DNA of 64,000 nucleotides, from the NCBI GenBank assembly GCA_034414595.1, contig DAOULY010000014.1:33845-97844 (forward strand), in the 5' to 3' direction. The DNA comes from DAOULY01 sp034414595. GTDB lineage: Bacteria; Chloroflexota; Dehalococcoidia; SZUA-161; JAUWZY01. Position 1 is the first letter of the stretch; every line of letters starts with the position of its first letter. Positions 52,022 to 59,982 of this stretch are shown here, piece after piece. The position numbers and the translations under genes were made by a program. The notes under the pieces were generated by a model. It was not told the DNA's origin. It worked only from the letters and a program-made list of their open reading frames with translations, and searched no databases.

Positions 52022-53263
52022 ATGGCGCAGGCGATAGCCATTATCAGCACGTTAGATTCATATGGCGATATTGTGAGTTTTGTCAAGGAGCAGATTGAGC
52101 AAAAAGGACACAAGACCATAGTTATCGATCTTAGCATGGGAGGAGCATCATCAACTCCTGCTGATGTTACTTGCCAAGAAATCGCAGAAGCTGGCGGGGC
52201 TACTATAGAGCAGATCAGGACATCCAGAGACAGACCTAAGATAACCGAAATCATGATCAGTGGAGCCATTCGGAAGACCCAGGAGCTATATTCTGCTGGC
52301 AGGATAGGTGCGATTATCGGTGTCGGGGGCGCAACGTGTGCGCTTATGGGAACAAGCGTGATGAGAGCTTTGCCCTTTGGTGTGCCAAGGTTGATGGTTT
52401 CCAGTTCAGCATCATACCCGAACACTTGTAGTAGCTACTTTGGTCCATTCGATATAACAATGATGAACACCATGGTCGACATTACAGACCTTAGTGAGCC
52501 GGTGAAGAATGTGTTGATCAGAGGGGTGGGAGCTATTTGTGGCATGGTTGGTGGCTTGACAGAGATCAGACCTGGCATGAGAGCAGGTAGGGCATCCATA
52601 GCTATGACCGACTGGGCCCTCACTGAACAATGTGCCAAACAAGCAAAGCAAGGCCTCGCCCAAAGAGGTTATGAGGTGATATCGTTCCATGCACAAGGAA
52701 TGGGTGACAGAGCCATGGAAGAATTGATAAAGCAAGGACTATTTGAAGGCGTTGTGGACATAGCTCCAGGTGGCGTGAGTGAGGAGCTATTCGGTGGGCC
52801 CCGAGCAGCTGGGCCAGATCGGCTTGAAGCAGCGGGCAGGAGAGGCATCCCTCAGATTATCACTCCAAATGGTCTGAATATCATCAGCTGTGGTCATCTC
52901 GATAAGATGAAGCCGAAGTATAAGAAACGTAAGCTTTACGTGCTTGATCATCAACGCGTTCAGGCGAAGATGGTTCCTCCTGAAATAAGAAAGACCGCTC
53001 GTATCATTGCTGACAAGCTAAACCGTGCCAAGGGGCCGACAAAGTTCATCATACCCTTGCGGGGCTGGTCTGCGTCAGAGAAGGAGGGTGATCCTTATTA
53101 TGAACCGGAGCTCAATCGATTGTTTGTGCAGATTCTTAAGGCACGTCTGAGGCCAGAAATTGAAATGATAGAGATTGACGCCCACCTTGAGGACCCAGAT
53201 TTTGCAGAAGCAATAGTGGCTACCTTTGATAACATGATGAAGCTCCACTTGGGCAAGAGATAG
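52022..53263 (+). CDS. Tm-1-like ATP-binding/UPF0261 family protein
   Basis: 413 residues from ATG 52022 (AGGTGG 5 bases before), preferred over the in-frame GTG 52013. IAIISTLDSYGDIVSFVKEQIEQKGHKTIVIDL starts it, with IGAIIGVGGATCALMGTSVMRALPFGVPRLMVSS and GGVSEELFGGPRAAGPDRLEAAGRRGIPQIITPNG typical of the UPF0261/Tm-1 N-terminal family. Some plant members bind viral proteins; bacterial members have no known reaction, though they often sit beside catabolic genes. Confidence 0.86.
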   Translation: MAQAIAIISTLDSYGDIVSFVKEQIEQKGHKTIVIDLSMGGASSTPADVTCQEIAEAGGATIEQIRTSRDRPKITEIMISGAIRKTQELYSAGRIGAIIGVGGATCALMGTSVMRALPFGVPRLMVSSSASYPNTCSSYFGPFDITMMNTMVDITDLSEPVKNVLIRGVGAICGMVGGLTEIRPGMRAGRASIAMTDWALTEQCAKQAKQGLAQRGYEVISFHAQGMGDRAMEELIKQGLFEGVVDIAPGGVSEELFGGPRAAGPDRLEAAGRRGIPQIITPNGLNIISCGHLDKMKPKYKKRKLYVLDHQRVQAKMVPPEIRKTARIIADKLNRAKGPTKFIIPLRGWSASEKEGDPYYEPELNRLFVQILKARLRPEIEMIEIDAHLEDPDFAEAIVATFDNMMKLHLGKR

Positions 53264-53311
53264 AGGTTGACCTGAGATAATTTCTGCATTTTTCGGGGGC
53301 ACTGACGAAAT

Positions 53312-53379
53312 TGCTATAAAATCATAGCCGAGGATTTTGGCCTGCCCAAAGTTTGGGGGAGAAGGGACGCACTTATTGA
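53312..53379 (+). pseudogene. relic of the 3' end of a CrtI-like oxidoreductase gene
   Basis: The stretch reads CYKIIAEDFGLPKVW and is nearly identical at the DNA level to the last 69 bases of the gene at 55427-57091 (57023-57091), with one base gap. The rest of that gene is absent here, so it is a leftover fragment of a duplicated copy. Confidence 0.8.
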
Positions 53380-53383
53380 AGGC

Positions 53384-53413
53384 TTGACAAAAAGGCTGGC
53401 CTTTGTCTACAAT
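53384..53413 (+). promoter_or_regulatory. sigma-70 promoter of the PEP-mobile-domain gene
   Basis: TTGACA at 53384-53389 and TACAAT at 53408-53413, 18-base spacer, about 34 bases before ATG 53448. It begins just after the relic fragment. Confidence 0.6.
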
Positions 53414-53447
53414 CGGTGTAAATTTGGAGGACAGGAGGAGAGGAAAC

Positions 53448-55121
53448 ATGATCGAGTACGGAGAGACCCCATATGGTATGCCCGGTTGTTTCGCGTTTTC
53501 GCCCAAGGATTTTGAGGCTTATCCGGCTTGGATCTGTACTATCGAGCATCAGAATCCTTTGATGAGGCCTATGGACCTGTGGTCATATCTCTACATCGCA
53601 GCCTGGCATGGCACCGAATATGGCTATGCATTCGTTTCCCACCCTTGGGTCAAGGCTTGGGACTGGCGGGTGCGAAAGGGCCATCCCTATGTCGCGGTTT
53701 GTCTTGCCACCGAGGAAGAGGCCAAGCAGCGGGAGCCTAGATATCGAGAAAGGCTCATGCCGTGGCTCGAAGACTGGGATGGGACCTGGGCCAAGTATGT
53801 AGCCGAGATGAACAGCGTCTGGGAGCCGATTAAGGCCTTTAATGTTAAGCAAGCCGCTAATCATGAACTTCGACAACACTGGCATGACTATTTGACTGCT
53901 ACCCACAGGCACTGGGAGTTGCATTTTGAGACCATGTATGCCTGCTATTCGCTCTATGGGGAGTTTGAGGATACCTGCCGGGAGTTGCTTGGAGTCGAGT
54001 CCGATGATCCTCTGATCAAGACGTTAATGGGAGGTTTTGAGAACAAGCTGCTTGAGGTCAATAAGGCGCTGTGGCGCCTTGCTGAGCTCGCCGTGGAGCT
54101 AAAGCTCGATTCTTTGTTCCAGACTGTTGATGCTGAACGATTGATCACGGCGCTTGAGGAGAGTGATGCTGGGAGGCGCTGGCTTGAACAATTGCGACAG
54201 GTGCTTAACGTATACGGATGGAGAGGAGAGGCATTGCTTCAGCTTTCGTCAGGTTGCTGGGTGGAACAGCCCCATTTAGCCCTGCCGGCCATAAGACAGG
54301 CAATTGCATCGGGGAAGTCGTACCCGGTAGATGAAGAAAGGAAGCAGCTGGCTGGGAAGAGGGAAGAGGCGGAAAAGGAGGTTCTGTCCCGAGTCCCAGA
54401 GGCACGAAGGGATGCCTTTGAAAAGCTGATGGTTACTGCCCAGAAGTGCGGAGTCTACAGTGAGGAGCACAACGTTTACTTTGACCTGCCCATGGCCTCA
54501 CTCGGCTGGCGGGTGCTCATGGAATTTGGGCGGCGGTTCAGCCAGGCAGGAGTCCTTGATGAAGCCGAGGACATCTTCTTCCTGTTCCCCGAAGAGGTGA
54601 GGAAGGCATCCATAGTCCTGGATAGGGTTGATTTCCGCCAAGTGGTGAGTGGCCGCAAACAGGAATACGAAGGATATATCAAAGCACCCCCAGAGCCTTT
54701 CTTGGGTAACCAGATGGAAAAGGCAGGAGAGTACATGGCCAAAGACCCTGGGCTCAGGGTGTTTGGCCCGCCACCGAAGGTCAGGCCGGAGTTGAAAGCC
54801 GATCTCTATGGTGCTGGTGGGGCCCCCGGGGTCATAGAAGGCGTAGCCCGGGTGGCGCTTTCTTTGGATCAGGCAAAGCAGGAGATCCAGCCGGGTGAGA
54901 TACTGATTACCAGGGCCACCATGGCCCCCTGGACACCCCTTTTCGGCATCGTTAAGGGTGTGGTCACCGATGGCGGCGGTGCCCTTTCCCATGCCGTGAT
55001 CGTAGGCCGAGAATATGGCATACCGGTTGTGGCTGGCACCAGAGAGGCCACAATGAAAATTAGTACTGGGCAGAGGATAAGGATAGACGGCGATACCTAC
55101 GCTGTTTATATCTTAGGTTGA
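53448..55121 (+). CDS. PEP-utilizing-enzyme mobile-domain protein
   Basis: 557 residues from ATG 53448, preceded by a strong AGGAGGAG. The last 110 residues are the swivelling phosphohistidine domain of PEP synthase-type enzymes: PGVIEGVARVALSL...GEILITRATMAPWTPLFGIVKGVVTDGGGALSHAVIVGREYGIPVVAGT, with the phosphoacceptor His in GGALSHA. The first 430 residues are an unassigned helical domain, not the usual ATP-grasp. Similar two-part proteins include phenylphosphate synthase subunits and other PEP-synthase-like enzymes. It is neighbour to a CrtI-like enzyme and an AMP-dependent synthetase, so a role in activating an aromatic or other substrate is plausible but unproven. Confidence 0.85.
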   Translation: MIEYGETPYGMPGCFAFSPKDFEAYPAWICTIEHQNPLMRPMDLWSYLYIAAWHGTEYGYAFVSHPWVKAWDWRVRKGHPYVAVCLATEEEAKQREPRYRERLMPWLEDWDGTWAKYVAEMNSVWEPIKAFNVKQAANHELRQHWHDYLTATHRHWELHFETMYACYSLYGEFEDTCRELLGVESDDPLIKTLMGGFENKLLEVNKALWRLAELAVELKLDSLFQTVDAERLITALEESDAGRRWLEQLRQVLNVYGWRGEALLQLSSGCWVEQPHLALPAIRQAIASGKSYPVDEERKQLAGKREEAEKEVLSRVPEARRDAFEKLMVTAQKCGVYSEEHNVYFDLPMASLGWRVLMEFGRRFSQAGVLDEAEDIFFLFPEEVRKASIVLDRVDFRQVVSGRKQEYEGYIKAPPEPFLGNQMEKAGEYMAKDPGLRVFGPPPKVRPELKADLYGAGGAPGVIEGVARVALSLDQAKQEIQPGEILITRATMAPWTPLFGIVKGVVTDGGGALSHAVIVGREYGIPVVAGTREATMKISTGQRIRIDGDTYAVYILG

Positions 55122-55127
55122 GAGAAA

Positions 55128-55148
55128 AGGCCGCGTGTAAGCGCGCCT
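55128..55148 (+). terminator. possible terminator hairpin
   Basis: AGGC(C)GCG (55128-55135) pairs with CGCGCCT (55142-55148) with one bulged base, followed by TATTTGTT. It lies just after the PEP-mobile-domain stop and is moderately convincing. Confidence 0.35.
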
Positions 55149-55426
55149 ATTTGTTGAACACAATTGGCCTTAGTCAGCGAGCGCCAACAGAGGCTTCACT
55201 TCTGCAAGGAGACTGCGGGAGTGGGCGAGGCGAATCGTTGTCAGTCTCTTATGTTGTTGTACCGAATCCACATGGCATACATGCAACAAGGCAGCCTCCG
55301 ACTAAGGATGAGTAGAAGTGGTCACAAATAACCCTTAGAGCTATTGTTAAATTCCACTTTTAGTGTACGGCGCTGACAGATATATGGTTCTGAATGGGAA
55401 ACAGACTCGAATAGGGAGGTGAAACC
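55149..55426. other. gene-free spacer, 55122-55426 region
   Basis: About 300 bases between two genes. Apart from the hairpin above and a weak open frame (55118-55315) with no recognisable domain, I see nothing. The GTG start of the next gene at 55427 has a good GGGAGGTG before it. Confidence 0.5.
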
Positions 55427-57091
55427 GTGGCAGATGCCAGCTATGATGCAGTGATAATCGGCGGCGGGCATAATGGGTTAGTTGCTGCCTTGTACCTGCT
55501 CAATGCCGGGATGACTGTGGGCGTCTTCGAGAGACAGCATGAGCTGGGCGGTGGTGCCTGCAGTGAGGAGCTCCCAGTTCCCGGCTTCGTGAGCAACCCC
55601 TGTGCCAACTTTCATGCCTTCTATCGTAGCCCGGTATGGTACGACTTCAAGCTTTATGAGAAGGGGGCCCGATATGATTTCTCGGAGGTTGGATCGGCAG
55701 CCTTCTTCGATGATGGCACTTGTCTGCAGGGGTATCCAAGTATGGTGCCAGTTGACCCGATAACCTGTGAGCAGAAGAGTGCGCCAGAAAATGTGGAGAA
55801 GACCCTCAAGGAGATCGCCCGCTTTTCCCCGAGGGATGCCGAGACTTGCAGCATCCTGCTGGACAATTATCTAAAGAGCTGGCGAGAGGCCTATAGCGAA
55901 TGGAGGCTGACCCCTCCGCTACCTTGGGGGGAGAAGGATGCTCTGGAGAAGCTGTTCGATGACCCGGAATATGGGATCGACCCTATGTATCAGGTGATGA
56001 CCTGTAAAGAAGTGGCATATGATTTGTTTGAAGGCCCGGAATTGAGGACCTTCTTTATGAGGTCAGCGATGTCCAGCGCTGGTGCTTTCCCTGGCGATGT
56101 GATGCACATAGTTGACGTCATCGCCCAGCTAAGAGTTGTTCTTTCTGCTCATACTCCCGCCTCACCGAGAAGCGGCAGTCATGGCATCGCCCATGCTTTG
56201 CAGAAAGCACTCAGTGAGCTTGGAGGACAGTTCTTTGTCCACCATGAGGTGGACAAGATACTCTTTGATAACGGCGTGGCCAAGGGCATTCGCTTGGTGG
56301 ACGGGACTGAGGTTGAGGCGAGAAAAGTGGTGGTCAGCGATGCCGATCCCGGCCAGACTCTGTTCCGCTTTGTCGGCGAGGAGCATATCAGCCCCCAGCT
56401 TGCCAGGAGGGTAAGGAACTTCTCCTATGACCGGGGAAATCTGTTCTGGGCCCACTTCGCCGTGCTGGAACCTCCGCAGTGGAAAGCAACCGATTTCAAC
56501 CCCGATTGCCTGCGTGTCAGTAGGTTCTACATCCTGCCTAAAGATGCTGAGACGCTGGGCGAGAGGCACCAGATGGAGATCTTCACCAAGGGCATTCCGG
56601 AGAAGCTCTACATGTTGGGCGGCACCGACAGCATACCCGACAAGACCCGAGCCCCTGAGGGCAAAGCCAATGTCCTGCTGGAGCAGTTCGCCGCACCGGC
56701 CCGTTATTTCTCGGAAAGGGAATGGCTGCGCATGAAGAAGGAGATCGTCAATGAGATGGTAAGGCAGTGGCATTGGTACGCCCCCAACATCTCTTGGGAT
56801 ACCGTCATCGCTGGCTATGCCAACACACCTCTTGACGTCGAGAACAGGAACATAAACATGCATGAAGGTAGCTGGGTACTCGGAGCACAGACTGCATCTC
56901 AGATGGGTCGGTTCAGGCCCTGCCCTGAGCTGGCACGCTACCGGACGCCAATAAAGAACCTCTACCTATGTAGCGGCACCCAGCACTATGCCGGCGGGCT
57001 ACGGGGCCTAAATGGCTACATGTGCTACAAGATCATGGCCGAGGACTTTGGCCTGCCCAAGGTTTGGGAGGAAAAGGGACGGCCCTATTAA
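55427..57091 (+). CDS. CrtI-like FAD-dependent oxidoreductase
   Basis: 554-residue flavoprotein of the phytoene desaturase/isomerase type. DAVIIGGGHNGLVAALYLLNAGMTVGVFERQHELGGGACSEE is the N-terminal FAD site. The C-terminal end, SGTQHYAGGLRGLNGYMCYKIMAEDFGLPK, completes the FAD fold. Similar proteins in anaerobes sit in operons for degrading aromatic or cyclic substrates; a carotenoid role is unlikely here because no partner genes are present. A piece of a second copy lies at 53312. The gene ends about 145 bases before the AMP-dependent synthetase. Confidence 0.87.
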   Translation: MADASYDAVIIGGGHNGLVAALYLLNAGMTVGVFERQHELGGGACSEELPVPGFVSNPCANFHAFYRSPVWYDFKLYEKGARYDFSEVGSAAFFDDGTCLQGYPSMVPVDPITCEQKSAPENVEKTLKEIARFSPRDAETCSILLDNYLKSWREAYSEWRLTPPLPWGEKDALEKLFDDPEYGIDPMYQVMTCKEVAYDLFEGPELRTFFMRSAMSSAGAFPGDVMHIVDVIAQLRVVLSAHTPASPRSGSHGIAHALQKALSELGGQFFVHHEVDKILFDNGVAKGIRLVDGTEVEARKVVVSDADPGQTLFRFVGEEHISPQLARRVRNFSYDRGNLFWAHFAVLEPPQWKATDFNPDCLRVSRFYILPKDAETLGERHQMEIFTKGIPEKLYMLGGTDSIPDKTRAPEGKANVLLEQFAAPARYFSEREWLRMKKEIVNEMVRQWHWYAPNISWDTVIAGYANTPLDVENRNINMHEGSWVLGAQTASQMGRFRPCPELARYRTPIKNLYLCSGTQHYAGGLRGLNGYMCYKIMAEDFGLPKVWEEKGRPY

Positions 57092-57234
57092 GCGGTAAAA
57101 TATATCATGGATAACGTGGTGGCGCCATAGGCAAGATTGAGCATAAAGATGTACAAATCCCCACGAGTACATATTCATCCCCTACGGAGGAATATGTAGC
57201 TGCTTTTGAAGATCGAGAGTCGCCCTTTTTACAC

Positions 57235-58878
57235 TTGTACACCTTCAAAAAGAGGTCTATCCAGAAGCGTACTTTGACCAGAGGTGAGTTCTGGTATCTC
57301 GCCTGTTCGGCAGCAGCGCACCTCAAAAATCTCGGGATATCAAAAGGGGACCGGATAGTACATTGTTTCTCATCCAACAGCCTGTACGATTTGATCTTTC
57401 GGCTTGCATCGGTCTTGGTAGGATATGCTCCTGTTACCGTCAATTGGCAAGCCGACGACAGCGGTCGTATTGTTTACAAGACTACAATCACAAAAGCGAA
57501 AATCTGCATTTATGACCGAGGTTTTGCCCCACGGATAGAAGAACTCAAACCCAATCTGCCGAAGATTGTATTCTTTGAAGCTAAGGAAATTGAAGAGCAT
57601 CTGCTTCCTCTTGATATCCTTCCCATATCTCTTGATTACAATGATGAGCGAATCGTGGTATTCACTTCTGGCACAACGGGTAACCCCAAGGGCGTCAGTC
57701 TCTCTCATCGGAGTTATTTGACCAACAGACTTACCTACGAGCAATACTTCGAGCTCTCAGCAACGGCTGGGTTGGACTTATTCCTTGTAAATCCTCTGCA
57801 CCATGGAAATTCCACTGCTTTATCGGACTGGGCTCTTCGTCGAAAGGGTGCGGTATTACACTTGCTGGAATACTATACAACACCCTATTGGAAGGTGTTG
57901 ACCGAGGCCGTGGAACGGAAGCGTGACTTATTTGTTGCCCCCTTAGTTCCCAGGCATATTGATTTTCTTGACAGCCTTTCTGAGCAAGGAAAATTGCCTG
58001 TTCAAGAAGGCAAACTCAAAGGGGCCCTAAAGCAGGCAGACATCCTGATTGGATCGGCTCCGGTAGGCCCAGAGACTATTGAAAGGATATTGAAGTTTGC
58101 CGGGCGTATTCCGCATGTTAGATTCGGGTCTACCGAAACATGCCTTCAAGTGACAGCTATACCGATAAGGATGTCTGAAAATGCAGTCCTGAAGGCGCTC
58201 AAAGCTGGTTGGGCACACTGCTATGAGGGTGAAGAGTTGAGCGGCTATTACATCGGCCGAGAACACCCACCTTTCACAATGGTCAAGATAGTAAGATCCA
58301 TCACTCCTGAGGATGCAAATTACATGATCCCCTGTGAAATTGGCGAGCCTGGCTATTTTCTGACCCAAGGCGATAACCTCTTCAGCTATTACGTAGGAGA
58401 TGAGGAGTCAACTAAAAGCGCCTTCGAAGAGGGCTGGTATACTGGTCTAAAGGACATTGTGTTTGCTTTGAGAAACGACGATGGAAATTTGGACTATTAC
58501 TGGATGTCCAGAGATTCCGAGCTGCTTATCCGTGGCGGTGCCAATTACAGTTATGCCCAGGTAGCTGAAGAACTTACCAAGTTCGTAGTCGATTCGTATC
58601 AATTGTCACCCGACACCTTCGAGTTAGCCGTAGTCGGTATTCGGTTGGAGAGTGAGCATGAAGATTCTTGCTGTGTGACAATTGAGCTTCTTGACGATCC
58701 GAATGGTGCCATCAGGCAACAGCTAGGCTCTAATTTTCTGGAACAGGCGAGGAAATCGGTTTCCAAAGGGGCCAAACCCGATCGTCTGCGCTTCGCACGG
58801 ATTCCCAGGAATTTCAAGGGGACAATACTATACCCCCAGTTGAAGCGGGATTTTAGTGATTCCTTCTCAATCGCTTGA
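57235..58878 (+). CDS. AMP-dependent acyl-CoA synthetase/ligase, N-terminus unclear
   Basis: ANL-family enzyme that adenylates a carboxylate and passes it to CoA. The core motif VVFTSGTTGNPKGVSLSHR and a later FGSTETC motif are clear. In the C-terminal domain GGWYTGLKD-like EGWYTGLKDIV and the final RIPRNFKGTILYPQLKRDF contain the catalytic Lys. TTG 57235 gives 547 residues, but the same frame is open upstream to 57115 and reads a plausible N-terminus (SSPTEEYVAAFEDRESPFLHLYTFKKR). No standard start lies in that stretch, so the true start or a frameshift near 57107-57130 is in doubt. The substrate cannot be read. Confidence 0.82.
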   Translation: MYTFKKRSIQKRTLTRGEFWYLACSAAAHLKNLGISKGDRIVHCFSSNSLYDLIFRLASVLVGYAPVTVNWQADDSGRIVYKTTITKAKICIYDRGFAPRIEELKPNLPKIVFFEAKEIEEHLLPLDILPISLDYNDERIVVFTSGTTGNPKGVSLSHRSYLTNRLTYEQYFELSATAGLDLFLVNPLHHGNSTALSDWALRRKGAVLHLLEYYTTPYWKVLTEAVERKRDLFVAPLVPRHIDFLDSLSEQGKLPVQEGKLKGALKQADILIGSAPVGPETIERILKFAGRIPHVRFGSTETCLQVTAIPIRMSENAVLKALKAGWAHCYEGEELSGYYIGREHPPFTMVKIVRSITPEDANYMIPCEIGEPGYFLTQGDNLFSYYVGDEESTKSAFEEGWYTGLKDIVFALRNDDGNLDYYWMSRDSELLIRGGANYSYAQVAEELTKFVVDSYQLSPDTFELAVVGIRLESEHEDSCCVTIELLDDPNGAIRQQLGSNFLEQARKSVSKGAKPDRLRFARIPRNFKGTILYPQLKRDFSDSFSIA

Positions 58879-59465
58879 TAGCTCCCCGGAAGTATTCCAA
58901 GCGAAGGGAGGGCAGCCTTAGCTGTCTACTCTCACCGATTTTACATCTGGTATTCACTACTTGTTCACCAATTTTCACATTATTTTCACCCACAGTTGCT
59001 ACATTGGAAGTAGTGGTATAGAACCGTAGGCGATACTGAACGGGAAGGAGGTGATTGAGAGACAAAGGAGCTACTGGCAATCAGCTTGGGAGCGCTCGGT
59101 GTCGGCTATGCCCTCGTATGATATACCGGTCTTGTATATAGACATCGCAGTCGGAACCCAACTGTATCACTATGACGTGGCTGTAGGCTATATAAGTATC
59201 CACTTGGAAAACAGTGTAGCTTGGTCAACTTCGATGGTAACGTGACTGCAGTGCAGTGGAACGAGTATCAGGCTCCAGATTAAGTGCTAACGCATGAGTT
59301 GGATCGTGTGGCTTTGCCCCAACAGCATGGTGGCCCGGAATACTGGGCTGAACGATGAATTGCAGTTATTTATGCCTCCTTAGCTTTCCTCCATCCAATT
59401 GAGCTCACATATCGGCCAGACAATTAGCCGGAACAGCCATAAACCTATGTTAAAATAATCTAACA
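58879..59465. other. 587-base spacer without a convincing gene
   Basis: Region between the acyl-CoA synthetase and the HTH gene. It holds a Shine-Dalgarno-like AAGGAGGTG at 59045-59053, followed by one short hydrophobic frame (LLAISLGALGVGYALV, then TGA), which could be a decayed membrane-protein start. No RNA gene, terminator with a T-run or strong promoter was recognised. Confidence 0.5.
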
Positions 59466-59849
59466 ATGAAGAAATTGGGTGAATCGCAGATTCAGGCAAT
59501 GCGAGGAGCGCGAAGGAAAGGGGCCACACTACAGGCTCTAGCGGCATACTTTGGCGTTTCAGAACGTGTGATTCACTACCATACCAATGACATTGTGCCC
59601 TTGGAGAAAAATGGCAACAGACCTGTGATCTGGATAGACTCTGAAGAACTAGCGAAGTGGCTACCACAACTACCATGGGATGGATTCCTGCCAGTGCCAT
59701 TATGGTATGCGAGGTCGCTCGGGCTCGATTGGCGCAGTACTGGGAAAAGACTGAGAAAGCGACCTAAGCAAGCATTGCAGATGAGTGAGTCAATTAGTGA
59801 CATTGAGGTCAGTATCGCTAAACCGAGGAAAAAGAGGAGAAAGAAGTGA
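59466..59849 (+). CDS. helix-turn-helix protein
   Basis: A 127-residue basic protein. Residues 4-45 (GESQIQAMRGARRKGATLQALAAYFGVSERVIHYHTND, given as a region) read as a resolvase/MerR-type helix-turn-helix with a GVSERVIHYH recognition helix. The middle is Trp- and Pro-rich and the C-terminus is strongly basic (RKKRRKK). Probably a DNA-binding protein. It stands alone before the repeat protein, and its target is unknown. Confidence 0.6.
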   Translation: MKKLGESQIQAMRGARRKGATLQALAAYFGVSERVIHYHTNDIVPLEKNGNRPVIWIDSEELAKWLPQLPWDGFLPVPLWYARSLGLDWRSTGKRLRKRPKQALQMSESISDIEVSIAKPRKKRRKK

Positions 59850-59982
59850 TTGAGAGGCGGGCCCAGGCTAGGCGTGCCCGTGTTGCGAGAGGAGCTGCAG
59901 CTGGCTGCGACCGTGGGCTGGGAGCAGAGGGCGCTGGAGGTGGAGTGATACTGTGCCTGCCACGGGGGGATGTGGATCTGAC

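Noticed and set aside
55118..55315. 65-codon plus-strand frame ending VSYVVVPNPHGIHATRQPPTKDE-like (shown only as a region)
   Set aside because: It overlaps the end of the PEP-mobile-domain gene, has no start with ribosome site and no domain I recognise.
59051..59245. 64-codon plus-strand frame
   Set aside because: The AAGGAG lies directly against the GTG with no spacing, and the translation has no recognisable pattern; a decayed gene is possible but not supportable.
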